Shown piece after piece: positions 46,096-57,233 of a stretch of 64,000 nt of DNA. Below the pieces are notes generated by a model. That model ran no database searches. It saw only the letters and a list, made by a program, of their open reading frames with translations, and was not told the origin of the DNA. Source of the stretch: Pseudoips prasinana (lineage: Eukaryota > Arthropoda > Insecta > Lepidoptera > Nolidae); assembly GCA_951640165.1 (NCBI GenBank), contig OX621234.1:5957001-6021000 (forward strand). The letters run 5' to 3'. Positions within the stretch are counted from its first letter, which is position 1. Every line of letters begins with the position of its first letter. The translations under genes were made by a program, and so were the position numbers.

Positions 46096-46195
46096 ATAAA
46101 AAAAATATACGTTGAATTAGACGTGAAATATTCAGATGTAACATGTCAGCTTTGTTTTATTAACCCCATTTATTTTGACAAGGTGGATCAACGAT

Positions 46196-46315
46196 CTTAC
46201 AGGAGTCACGGGATGCAGCTGGAAGCGGGCAGTGCAATACCGGTGCTTGATGAGATCTTTGGGTGAGGGTTTCGTTCAGTAGTGGAAGTCTTTCAGCTGA
46301 TATGATGATTTTGAT
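46196..46315 (+). repeat. RTE-type 3' tail
   Basis: CGGGATGCAGCTGGAAGCGG, GTTCAGTAGTGGAAGTCTTT, ATATGATGATT. Confidence 0.65.
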
Positions 46316-46734
46316 TTCTTTTTAAATAGTTTTACAATTATTGGTGCCATTGGAACAAACTGTCCGGCTCTTTTGTTAGTGCTAGTAACTATACAAAAAA
46401 CTTGAGAGGTGTCAAGAGACACCCGGATGGAATGAAGTTATTTCTTAATATTTATTATGTACAAAAAACCTGTATACACTCAACAAAAATAATCGTCGCG
46501 ACACCACACTGTTAAATGCGAAATAGAAATGAAAATATCTGTCTTGCTTTCTTTAAGAGAGAGAGAGAGAGAAAGATGCGCACGCCGCACAGCTGCAAAA
46601 AGTGTCGTGACAACTTTTCGTAAGATTTTTTTCCGTCTAGCCCCCTTTCACAACGCGCGATAAGGAACGTTTTTAATTCTTACTTCGTTCCAATAATAAC
46701 TAGAAAATAAATAAATTTAAAGTGTAATGACTAC

Positions 46735-46845
46735 GGCCGGGAACGAGAGTAATGGAATAGAAAGTGGCCCTGTGTTTGTGCACACACAATATGTACCAAT
46801 ATGTATGCAGATGCCTAGTCTCCATTGAGACTGGCCGCAATGAAC
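46735..46845 (+). repeat. SINE family A fragment
   Basis: Short piece: AGTAATGGAATAGAAAGTGG to CTCCATTGAGACTGGCCGC. Confidence 0.65.
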
Positions 46846-46934
46846 ATTATTATCTCAGTGTAAAATAGCAGGAAAACTACCTACAAACGGTCGAAACGGC
46901 ACACTCACACATACATGCGCATCGACAAGACCCC

Positions 46935-47186
46935 TAAGGGTGATTTCAGAGTCGCGCCGGGCGGCGAGCAGCGCCGTCCAAACGCGCGCGCTTACAATTA
47001 CACTAGATAGTAGTTGCGTTTCACAGTCACGCAGTTCAAACGCGCCGCCGGTGACACGCGCGCCGTCGGCCACGCGCGCGGCCCGAGCTCCTCTACAGCG
47101 TTTCAGAGTGACGCGTCTCGCACGCGACGCTGTTGAGACGCGCTGGCCTCCGGCGCGTGCCGCGCGCGTCACTCTGAAATCAGCCT
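46935..47186. mobile_element. Third GC-rich foldback family, copy 2
   Basis: TAAGGGTGATTTCAGAGTCG to CACTCTGAAATCAGCCTAA. Closely matches copy 1. Confidence 0.75.
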
Positions 47187-47375
47187 AAGCGGTTGTCGCG
47201 GTGCTGTCAGTAGTGAGTGCCGCGTCAAAACTAGTGGTCGCGTATAAGTTTATCTCCGCATTCTTTTGAAAATTCCACGTGCGTATTGCGTAGTCTCAAC
47301 TGTTTGAACTCGGCTTCATCAATAAGTGAGTTTTCGTATTTACCCGTCCTACTGATTTATAAAATAATATCTAAT

Positions 47376-47989
47376 AATATCTAGGGACAATGTCACACAG
47401 ATCATCCTAGCCCCAAACTAAGCAAAGCTTGTACTATGGGTACGATATACATACTTATATACAACTTGTAACATAATTAACGCACACCCTCAAACACCCC
47501 TATTAGAATATTATGTTGTAATCATAATACATACACTGAATTTTTGTTTAACATTGTTATTTACTAAATTAGTTTCTTGGAATAACGTTTATTTTTCTTT
47601 ATTTTGTATTGAATGATGGAATTTGTATGAATACAAATTAAAATGCGATTTTAAAAGTCTTATTACTTTGACTTACGGTCCATTTCAGTTTGTTTTGACT
47701 GTACAGGGTTAATATGACAATAATTTCCGTAGTTTTAAATATTTTGAAATAAAAAATTACCTATATTAAAAATGATATAAATCGATTCAGTAAAGGATTC
47801 TGAACAAACTATTTTCAGGATGTGCGTTAATAAAGTTACATGTTGTAGATAGATAAATACTTAAATACATAGAAAACATCCATGACTCTGAAACAAATAT
47901 TCGTGCTCATCACACAAATATTTGCACTTACCGGGATTCGAACCACCAGCTTCGCAGGCAGGATCACTACCAACTAGGCTACGGTGACA
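47376..47989 (-). repeat. tRNA-derived SINE (family B) split by a MITE
   Basis: The tail (47376-47460) and the tRNA-like head (47848-47989, ending GCCTAGTTGGTAGTGATCC on the minus strand) are separated by the 384-bp element at 47462-47845. Removing it restores the family B order. Confidence 0.8.
47462..47845. mobile_element. MITE with TA target duplication, nested in a SINE
   Basis: Ends CAACTTGTAACATAATTAAC and, inverted, CAACATGTAACTTTATTAAC match at 22 of 25 positions overall. TA flanks at 47460-47461 and 47846-47847. The AT-rich interior has no open frame. Probably a non-autonomous Tc1/mariner-type element. Confidence 0.75.
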
Positions 47990-48152
47990 TAATTATTGAT
48001 TTATATTAAAACAAATATGTTTTAATAGAAATCAATAATAGGTATCTACAGCATTAAATTACAAGCTTACAGCTTCAATAGAGCGTAGGTAATTATTTGT
48101 TCAACTAGGCTTAGTTATTTTACGGTCCATATTTATACTGTGTTATTATTAT

Positions 48153-48344
48153 GACACGACCACGAACCGGAAGACGCAGCGTGGGCAGGCCCCCTACAAG
48201 ATGGACCGATGATCTTGTGCGGATCGCTGGAAACAGCTGGATGCGAATAGCGCAAGACCGGCAATTGTGGAGATCTTTGGGGGAGGCCTTTGTCCAGCAG
48301 TGGACGTCTTTCGGTTGATATGATGATGATGATGATTATTATGA
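48153..48344 (+). repeat. RTE-type 3' tail
   Basis: CACGAACCGGAAGACGCAGC, CCCCCTACAAGATGGACCGA, TTGTCCAGCAGTGGACGTCT, ending (ATG)n. Confidence 0.8.
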
Positions 48345-48345
48345 C

Positions 48346-48462
48346 TACGTGGCGTGGGTGGAGCAGTGTTTAAGTTGTCGCGTCGCTAGTACTTCGCCGC
48401 CCTCGTGCTACGAGTTCAATTCCCGCTCTGGACGACTAATTGTGTAATTCGGATTGTTCTGA
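48346..48462 (+). repeat. SINE family D-like fragment
   Basis: GTGGCGTGGGTGGAGCAGTG, then GAGTTCAATTCCCGCTCTGG and GACTAATTGTGTAATTCGG. Divergent. Confidence 0.5.
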
Positions 48463-48494
48463 TAGGGGGTGTGATTTATGTTCAAGAGTTCTTC

Positions 48495-48730
48495 CATAAT
48501 ACAGTGATTAAGAAGATTCTATAACAAACTTCCTAATGATATCCGAGAAATGTTTATGAATAAGTTTAAAAGAATTATAAAAGCCAAATTGTGTAGCAGG
48601 GCTTTCTACAAAACTTCTGATTATTTAAGTGACAGAACAACTTGGGATTGAGTCGCTCTAAATTAACACATTTAAATACAATGTTATTTTATGTAAGAAA
48701 TAAATATTTAAAAAAAGGATTCCTACTGAG
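48495..48730 (+). pseudogene. Jockey-like non-LTR C-terminus with 3' end
   Basis: 48514-48651 reads RFYNKLPNDIREMFMNKFKR, then AKLCSRAFYKTSDYLSDRTT and a stop. It is followed by TAAGAAATAAATATTT and an A-rich end. A shorter copy lies at 53965-54120. Confidence 0.6.
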
Positions 48731-49069
48731 TTTTCTGGCAGTGTTTCTCAGTAGGTGCCACGTCATGCACTGCACGGTAGGGTAAAAAAATTGACGATTC
48801 CACACAAATGTAATCTTTTAACGGAATAAATGACTTTTTCATTATCATTTTCAAGATTAAGAAAAAGCGGGACTTTAAAAAAAAATAATAGTATTCGATG
48901 AGTTCACGCTCCCCACGTCAACGATCTTAAGTTTTTGAAGAAGTATTATTACGGGTATTATTTTCACTGGCTTGTTGGTTTGTGATCCCAGGACAAATGT
49001 TTGTGTGATGCGCACGATAATTTTGTTCTGTATATGGGTTTAATTTATCTATATCGTCATAATAATAAC

Positions 49070-49345
49070 ACCTTAATATAGACAGAACCATTGACAATCT
49101 GTAGTAAAAATATTAGACTTAAACTAGATAATTAAACATAATCTCTTGACAATAACTTGATACGAGCTAGCTAAATATCAATGCTATAATAAAATAAATT
49201 TTATAAATGTTTTCATACAATGTGTACCTAAATATCTATTTTACTAGAAATAATAATGTATACAACTATATTACTACAAACATGTTCTGACTATTTACAA
49301 GCGCTTTTTTAAAGTCTACGTGAATAAAAACCTTTTTTATTTTTC
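49070..49345 (+). repeat. LINE 3' region, 5'-truncated copy
   Basis: CCTTAATATAGACAGAACCA to AAAGTCTACGTGAATAAAAA; same 3' end as 29625-30072. Confidence 0.6.
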
Positions 49346-49603
49346 TTTATTAAATTTGAATATTATGTATTTAGATTTTATGAGTCGGTTTATCACTTGT
49401 CTGGTTGCCAAAGTGGGTTAAATCCACACTCAGGACAAATCTTTAGGTAATGAGCAAGATAATTCATTCTGTGTGTAAGTTGTCCCAAGATATTTGTATT
49501 ATTTTATATACGTTTTGAAGATAGGAGTTTTACATGTCTCCAAATATTGTTTAAATATTATTACCAATTTTTTATTACAAGTTTCATGTTGTGGTAATAT
49601 AAT

Positions 49604-49836
49604 AATATCTAGGGAAAATGTCACACAGATCATCCTAGCCCCAAACTAAGCAAATGGGTACCAGGCGACGATATACATACTTATATAGATAAATAAATAC
49701 TTATAAACATAGAAAACATCCATGACTTAGAAACAAATATTCGTGCTCGCCACACAAATATTTGCAATTACCGGGATTCGAACCCAGGACCACCAGCTTC
49801 GTAGGCAGGAGCACTACCAACTAGGCTACGGTGACC
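49604..49836 (-). repeat. tRNA-derived SINE (family B)
   Basis: Near-complete minus-strand copy: head CCTAGTTGGTAGTGCTCCTG, B-box GTCCTGGGTTCGAATCCCGG, tail TGTCACACAGATCATCC on the plus strand. Confidence 0.8.
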
Positions 49837-49961
49837 GTCGTGGTTTTGATATCCAGGCTCATTTTTTTCTTTTTTTATCTCTACGCCCGCACTTGGGATA
49901 TTAATCCCTTTGTCGCGGAGTACTTTACAAGTACATATATAATTGACGGACACAAAGTACA

Positions 49962-50062
49962 ATCAGACTTAGGATAACTATTTATGGGACCTGCACGGGA
50001 ATCGAACCCGTGACAAGAAGTGGCGAGACGACTGTCTGAAACTGCTGCGCAACACGTGCAGT
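49962..50062 (-). repeat. tRNA-derived SINE (family D)
   Basis: Minus strand CTGCACGTGTTGCGCAGCAG and CACGGGTTCGATTCCCGTGC. Lies about 170 bp upstream of the copy B promoter block. Confidence 0.7.
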
Positions 50063-50227
50063 TATTATTGTATTTTACTTTCCCTTGATTACCCTCAGTT
50101 TGCAGTGCATTTCAAATAATAATGTTTTATGCCTGGTTCATCTCATCTTTTGGATCCTATTTGTTTTGTTTTCTGATTGAGTACTGTGTATAATTATTAT
50201 AATTATTACGCTACCTTTTTTAGCACC

Positions 50228-50378
50228 TAGCTAGGGTACCTAGACCGGCAATTATTGACCGGTTGTGAGTGCCAAAGCGCATGTGCAACACGCATGCGAT
50301 ATTGAGTTTGACCTGAAAATTGCATTGATTTCCTAGGTCCCGTCTCATCAAAGCTGTGTTCGGCGTTACCTAGACAAG
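50228..50378 (+). promoter_or_regulatory. Shared promoter block, copy B
   Basis: Core at 50274-50304 identical to copy A over 31 bp, preceded by ATTGACCGGTTGTGAGT (A has ATTGACCGATTGTCAGT), followed by TTTCCTAGGTC at 50329-50339 and TACCTAGACAAG before the ATG. Conservation drops on both sides, so the block is a discrete unit. Confidence 0.55.
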
Positions 50379-53300
50379 ATGTCTGCGTATTATATTCTTG
50401 ATACAGGTTTGATTAGGACTATAAGTATGTCTGTTTTATGTGCGTCTGTACAAAGTGCCCGTCTTGATTCGATGTGTTCGTTAATCGAGTGGAAATGCCG
50501 CATGAATATTTCGATGTACGTAGCTAGGTATGCATGGTGTATGTTTAAGAGGTTGTATATCTACGAAAACTTTGTTAATTTACAAGTGCAAGAATTGAAA
50601 AAAAAATACAATTGAATTGAGAACCTCCTCCTTTTTCTGAAGTCGGTTATAAAACAGGTAAACGATAACGCTGGGCAAAAGACTTCATACTTTAGACATA
50701 TAATCGCAACGCACTTGCACTTAGAATTTAACAAAATGTAAACATGTAATATGTATCCCGACTAATGCTTATGTATTTCTTTAGTTGTCCAAGCTGTGCT
50801 GCGACATAAACTGTTTAAGCGACATGATTTCCAATGATTATTTTAATCCAGATATTTGCGAAACTATGATAAACTGTGCATTGGAACTGGCCCCGGCATG
50901 AATTTCTTAAAAATCCATCTTTGCGCTTGCAACCTTAAAATATTAGCTTCTATATACGTCGTATACTTACTACTTAGAGATCCATCTAGCCACAACCTTA
51001 TGCACGCGTTCCATATCTTCAACATTTATCTTTTATGAAAAAAAAAACCATCACTGTCATCGAGGGTGACTTGATGTTGTTGTATAATTCGTTGGTGCGA
51101 GTATAATCTGTGGTTCATGTTCAGTCGGCCATTTTACTTTCCCGCGCTTCGTGTTTTGTGGAATAATATTTAAAGCGATCTGAGAATCTTTGTAAACTTA
51201 CTGTTCAGTGTTATTATTTTGGATTAAACTGTAAATCTGGGAAATCTTCCGAAGACTGATTTCCGAATTAGTGTGAGATATATACAGGTATGTAGTTCCA
51301 TCGTGGAAATTTGTCTCTGAACAACTATTTGTGAAATGGATAATTTGGCCTAAAATACCTACTTACAGTCTGTCTTAATATTTATTTAAAAATAACTGCT
51401 TTGATACGGTTAAGAAGATTATATATGAGTAAGAATCTATCTAATTGGTTGCTTAAGTCTCGTATTACATGTTTTTTACGTTTGAAATGTATGTGTGTGT
51501 GCGCTGCGATGATTGTTAAAATGGTGCTTTTCGTAAAATAATATATTTATGTCACATTTGTGTAAAACATATTTATAATAACGCCGAAATTGTTGGTAAA
51601 TTAAAGTTCTTTAAGACAGCCTTTAAATTTAGCGTTCTATAATTTTCAAAGAACAAATTAAATGGTGGTGGAAATATTGCTACTTTGGACTAGTGTGATC
51701 ACTGGCATGCCAGTGGCATTTTTCAGGGCGAGGCTTAATAGGACTTTTCCGCACAGGGTAAACCATTTAAATTCCAAATATAAGCTACTTATTTCAAAAA
51801 GCACCGCAGACACATACTGTTTTTAAATTTTAATAAGTATGTTAAAAACGAATTTTGTATTTTTCTGTATATGGGGTTTTGTTCTGGCCCGATCTCTAAA
51901 ACGGCGAGACCGATTTTGGCTGGACTTTCTCTACGAGGAAGCTAATATTATAAGGTCTGATATAATATGATAGCTTCTGCTCGCGAACCTCCCCCCACAT
52001 TTTTTTGCAGTTTTCTCTAAGTTATATTTATATCGCTTGGGGATAGTACTTATTTTATGTATAAAACCAAAATAAAAACAATGAAAAGGCCGCGGGTGCA
52101 GCCAATATTCGATTAAAATATAAAATACATTTGAATCACAGTCGCATAAATTAACTTAATTTATACTTAAAATTTCATTTTCATTCCGTGGGACTCGAGC
52201 TCAACCAATTTCTTATCAACTAGCCGTGCCCCGCGGTTTTACACGCGTTAAACTTTATAAATTATCACAGCTCCTCCCCCGTAGGTGATAGCGTGATAAT
52301 ATGTAGCCTATATGTTGACCCGACCTATTGGTAATATTCATGCAAAATTTTAAGTAAATCCATGCAGTACTTTTCGAGTTTAGCCCGGACATACATACAG
52401 ACAAACAGACACACAGACCTAAATTTTAAAAACTATATTATTGTCTTCGATATCGATTGTAGATCACGCCCCAAGAATCCTTTTTCAAAAATATTCAATG
52501 TACAGTTTTGACATTCCTACGATTTTATTATATGTATAGATATATGTATGTGGGTGTTAATAGGAAAATGTTAACGACATGCTGACATTTTTTAAAGTGA
52601 AATTTCGGCTCTTAGTTTTTAGATCATCAATCGCATGTCGCAATATGGTGTCCATGCCTCGCATCAGCTAACCGTGTGGCATTCAAATTCCCACTCATTT
52701 GTAAAAGTGCTCCACGGTATTTATGGTATCGAAAATTCTTTGTTAAAAAAGGAACATTAGCGGCGAGTCTTAAACAAAATGGCCTCTCAAAACTCATAAC
52801 GCGCATGCGTGTAACTGGTTTTTAATATAACAACAAATAATGAACAAATAAATAAATCACATTGTTTAAAGCTTTTAAATGTCTTCTAATAGTAATAAAA
52901 AAGTAAGTTCTCTATGTAGTAAAGTATTTATTTAAAAAAAAATATATTTTATCCCTTTTAATAATTATGGTTTTGTCCGTACATTATACTTTAACTCACT
53001 TAAGGCGTTTGGGCCCATTGGTAAAAATAAGCTAAGAAAAATTAATGAGTCCCAAGTCCATTATTGTAGAATTCATATACAATGTAAATTGTTACTGAAT
53101 TAATAAATAATTAACATTTCAAATAAGCACATTAATAATGAACTGAATAAGATACAAATAAACTTTTCATCAAAAATATCCGAATTATTCCAAAGATTCC
53201 ATGTTAGTAAAATAAATAAACATTAATAATGATAGTCGATATAATAACTAAAACTAAACATATTAATATAAGTAAACACATAGTTATAGATTGCTCCCAA

Positions 53301-56300
53301 TCTGGTTGCTTTATCATGAGATGAGGCAATATTTATATCTTTCCGATGACGGAGACGTTCTGAATTTAAACCATTCTGGCGGTCACCCATCCATATACTG
53401 AGCACGTGCCTGGGTGCTTTTCTTCTCCAATCTTGTACCTGCAAATCAGTGATAGCAATTGGCTATTTTATTTCTTTTTACATTAGTAATTAACATAAAA
53501 AAATAATACTGAATAAAAAAATACTGACAATCGCATAAAATCAACTTTTATGTGATTGTCAGCTTTCTTGCCTTTCTTACAAAGATAATGAAAATAAAAG
53601 CGTATCTTTTTAAAATGAAAACAGGTTACATATATGATGGTTAAAAGGATACACCTTATGACAGAAATACTGACGGCGTAGCTTAATACTATGGTTTCCT
53701 TTGGTTGTTCTAAGGTACTCATTCTTTTTGGAGTGTTATTCAATGTTTTGTTATATTTTCAGAGCCATGCCCAACTATGCCCAGTTATGGCAAAGTGCGC
53801 TATCCAAATGATCCAAAGTTGATGAAGAAGGCCGACGAGTTTTTCCATCGAGCTAATGAATACCTCCAGGCTGAGGTAGCTTTTAGTCAGGTAAATATAC
53901 TATTATCCCTACAATATAAGGGGTGTATATAATATTACCCCTTACAAAACTAGATTCCCTACAGAATATTTTTCTATAACAAACTTCCCACTGATATCAG
54001 AGAAATGTCTATCGATAAGTTTAAAAAGCTATAAAGCCAAAAAAAAAGGCTTGGGATTGAGTCGCTCTAAATTAACACATTTATACAATGTAATTTTATG
54101 TTAAGAAATAAATATTTAAAAAATGGATTCCTACTGAGTTTTCTGGCAGTGTTTCTCAGACGCTGTCACGTCATACATTTCGCGGTAGGGTAAAAAAAAT
54201 TGACGATTTCACATAGGTGTACTATATTAACGGAATACATGAATTTTGAATTTGAAAGGCTACCTTTCTACCGAAGCTGTGCGACGAGTATATTATGCAG
54301 ATGACTTGAGGGGGGGGGGGGGGTGCAGAAGTCTTCCCTGAGGGAATATCTCCCAGAGAATGTGCAGCAGCGTCCGTCTCTCTGTGTACTATAAACATCA
54401 GACTACGAATGCCAACTCGTCTGCCAAGCGTGGCGATTTTGGGACATGCCTCCAAATGATGGACACTATTTGGGGATGCCCTTGTACAACACTTGAAGTC
54501 ATTCTGCTGACATGATGATGGGGGGGTGTTGATTTATATAATATACTTATTTGTACACCTACAAATATTTTTTGTTATGTTTCAGGAGCTTAGCCGCCTG
54601 CTGAATGAGTTCAGACGAATTGCCCTCAATAAAATTCGACGTTTGAACAAATCGCTTGTCAACCGCACCTATCGCGTACCTGCTTACAAGGAAATATGTT
54701 TGTATAATTTATGTTATTTTTTTCATTGACTTATATGTATAACTAGACACGCTGCACGCCCGCGCTGCAACTCGGTGAGCAAATTCTCAATATGGGATTG
54801 CGCATCTAGTAGAATACATATAGGTCAATGATTTTTTTAAATGAAAATAATCATGTCGACTTAGGTTAGCACATAATTTTACCGTTGGGGCCGTTGAGGC
54901 AGAAAGATTCTCGAGTGGCGACCACGAACAGGAACATGTCGCGTGGGCAGGCCCCCTACAAGATGGACCGATAATTTTCTGAGCGATGCGGATAGCGTCA
55001 GACCAGCAATTGTGACAGGCTGTTGTCCAGCAGTGGACGTCTTTCGGCTGATATGGTGATGATGATGAAGTAGGTTTATAGGGAAAGCTGCAAACAAATA
55101 AAAGAACCGTGTAATTAACGTTTTAGACTACATCTCAGGTCTTCAAGAAGAAATTAGTTTAGTTATGCCTCTGATTCCATACAGTTTGTCTCAGTAATTA
55201 TTGTTTTTTTTAACGAATAAAAATAAAAAACAGATAATTGCTGCCCATGCGAGAAAGATCTATACTATATTTTACTATAATGAATATGAAACATTTTGGT
55301 AGGTTTTGCTTGAGTAAATTAAAATTATGTTAATTATTTAATGTTTGTTTATTTATTTTTTGCCACACACGTCCTGAGTTTAAATCCTATGCAGAATGTT
55401 TATTTAATTAAAAATAGATAAGTATACTTATTAAGACATTAAGATGTGTGGTACAGGTTTAACCTAGTACTGGCATGAACTGTTCATAGCTTGTTTTTAA
55501 TATAAATATATAATTTTGTATACATTCCTACTTGAATAAAAAATAATTATTATATCTATTCTATTCTAATCTTTGTGGTTGCAGTTGACACCTCAATGAT
55601 AGATGTGGTTGAAGAGATCGATCGCTTCCAGAAAATGGTTACCCTGTTAGAGAAGCAGGCGAAATTACATGACAAATTTACGAGAGAGAAGAAGAAGACT
55701 CTAAAGCAACGTCTTACCGGAAATCACGGAAGGAATATCGAGTAAGCTTACATATCTTACAACAGCGTTTTTTTTAATGCACATCAATGAGCTCCTTCAC
55801 CATCAATTTAAATTCATCGATTAAATAATTTTCATATCTAATATACTGATTGTACATTCAATGTAGCCGGACGTAACTGAAAATGTATTTAGCTACTAGA
55901 AAAGTAGGTTAGATTAGGTTAAAACTGTGGCCATACAACGCACGGGCCGAGTGAGTGAAGAGAGTGCCGCGGCAGCGGCCGCCCAGTGCCAGGAACAAAT
56001 TTAATTACAGAAAAAATCTTTTTTAAGTATATGGCAATAGCAATACGTCGTCAAATTAATTTCTGCTAAGATTAAAATATTTTGAGATCACTATTTTGCC
56101 GTGCAATCGGTAGTTTTTCTTAGGGTACGGAATTTTCGATACTCGTAATACATATAATATATAGAATACCTGAGCCCCATGACAAAGTCGTAAAAAAATT
56201 GTAAAGAACAGAGGAGGATATTTCTTTAGTAGTGTAAAAGCCTTTTAAAACACCAGCTCTACTAACTATCTACTAGAGTCATGCGTGAGATATGATGAAT

Positions 56301-56445
56301 GTGAGATTTAAAAAATGAGGTATGCTGCAGACAAGCATTATCAAATTACTTTCATTTCAGAGGGCGATCGCGTATCACAGAGAATGGGACGGCAATTGTA
56401 TTTTACGAAGATGAAGACTATGATTACGACAACTATATTTTTTAA
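50379..56445 (+). CDS. BLOS2-like tandem gene, copy B (5 coding exons, 169 aa)
   Basis: Coding exons 50379-50406, 53763-53890, 54586-54697, 55585-55741 and 56361-56445 join in frame with the same intron phases (1, 0, 1, 2) as copy A. Total is 510 nt, 169 residues, stop TAA at 56443. Exon 2 ends with NEYLQAEVAFSQ and a donor gtaaatatac identical to that of copy A. Exon 3 is 112 nt in both copies. Exon 4 keeps MVT-LLEKQA but then turns strongly basic (REKKKTLKQR). Exon 5 encodes an acidic, tyrosine-rich end (YEDEDYDYDNYIF). As in copy A, the central helices recall BLOS2 (BLOC-1/BORC). The termini are unrecognised. Exon 1 is 12 nt shorter and exon 4 is 12 nt longer than in A, with small compensating differences in exons 2 and 5. 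An open frame through five exons with consensus splice sites argues for a functional gene, perhaps with a changed partner specificity. Confidence 0.72.
50407..51260 (+). other. Conserved 5' part of intron 1, copy B
   Basis: Aligns with intron 1 of A and D (see the copy A entry), for example GCCGCATGAATATTTCGATG, TAATCGCAACGCACTTGCAC and TTTTGTGGAATAATATTTAAAGC; the last is close to GTTGTGGAATAATATTTTAA in D. The rest of this 3.36-kb intron holds an interspersed repeat at 52219-52545. Confidence 0.5.
52219..52545 (+). repeat. Repeat Z copy in intron 1 of copy B
   Basis: CTAGCCGTGCCCCGCGGTTT to CCTACGATTTTATTATATGT. Confidence 0.7.
52560..53330. other. Intron 1 of copy B, unannotated part
   Basis: AT-rich. 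One CATGCG-type repeat scrap near 52785-52815 (ACAAAATGGCC, CGCGCATGCGTG). No other signal until the 53345 repeat. Confidence 0.5.
53523..53561. repeat. 17-bp-arm hairpin in intron 1 of copy B
   Basis: CTGACAATCGCATAAAA, loop TCAAC, TTTTATGTGATTGTCAG, one mismatch. Confidence 0.85.
53965..54240 (+). repeat. Jockey-like 3' end plus adjoining repeat in intron 2 of copy B
   Basis: FYNKLPTDIREMSIDKFKKL followed by a deletion and the same stop context (TTGGGATTGAGTCGCTCTAA) as 48495-48730. Then CTACTGAGTTTTCTGGCAGT to GCGGTAGGGTAAAAAAAA, a repeat shared with 48720-48850 and, inverted, 3240-3335. Confidence 0.6.
54285..54520 (+). repeat. Non-LTR 3' fragment in intron 2 of copy B, with a long G tract
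   Basis: Shares AACTCGTCTGCCAAGCGTGG and CTGCTGACATGATGATG with 31165-31372. Contains an uninterrupted run of about 14 G at 54310-54323. Confidence 0.6.
54880..55072 (+). repeat. RTE-type 3' tail in intron 3 of copy B
   Basis: CAGAAAGATTCTCGAGTGGC, CCCCCTACAAGATGGACCGA, TCCAGCAGTGGACGTCTTTC, then (ATG)n. Confidence 0.75.
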
Positions 56446-56808
56446 TTTCATTTGTTCAGTACATGAGATCCCGGAGGCATCTTATTTCCATTCGTGCATA
56501 AGATAATTCCATAATAACGCTATTTATTTTGGTGTTACTAATGTATTGAGGTGGTAAGCTGTTACCAGGCCATTAATTATATACACAATCATCGTATTTC
56601 AGTATATACTTGTATTTGTGTCTATATGTTTACGTGGTTGTCATTGTGAACTCAATTGTCATTACAAGAGTATTTGACGAAAGGCCCCCGATGCCCACAA
56701 TTTTGTAATGTATCATAATTTAAATATTTTTCAAAGTCAAGGCGATGACTTTGACTGAGTAGTTACATTGTTTTTAGTTTCTGTACTTATACATTTGATT
56801 AATACGAT

Positions 56809-57076
56809 TATCTGTCAATAATTTGAGAAAGGTATTTATGATTTGATTTCTATCTGTCAATAATTTAAGAATGGTATTTATGATTTGATTTCTATCTGAC
56901 AATAATTTGAAATGGTATTTATGATTTGATTTCTATCTGACAATGATTTGAGAATGGTATTTATGATTTGATTTACATCTGTCAATAATTTGGGGATGGT
57001 ATTTTTGATTTGATTTCTATCTGTCAATAATTTGAGAATGGTATTTATGATTTGATTTCTCTCTGATTATTTTTGA
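56809..57076. repeat. 42-bp tandem repeat 3' of gene B
   Basis: TATCTGTCAATAATTTGAGA then ATGGTATTTATGATTTGATT recurs with marks at 56811, 56853, 56895, 56936, 56978, 57020 and 57062. Degenerate TTTTTGATTT pieces follow to about 57120. Absent from the matching place in unit A. Confidence 0.9.
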
Positions 57077-57233
57077 GTATTTTTGATTTTTATCTGAGTA
57101 TTTTTGATTTTTATTTACAATTACCATGGTTATTTTAAATGATCGAGGGGCCAATACTTCCAATGGTTTTCACGTAGTTTTAATGATATTTAATGTATTT
57201 GTGTCTAACCTAGCATATTGTTGTAAGTAATAT

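Noticed and set aside
46855..47188. Arginine/alanine-rich frames on both strands
   Set aside because: Both lie in the GC-rich foldback element; the other copy at 31522 does not keep them.
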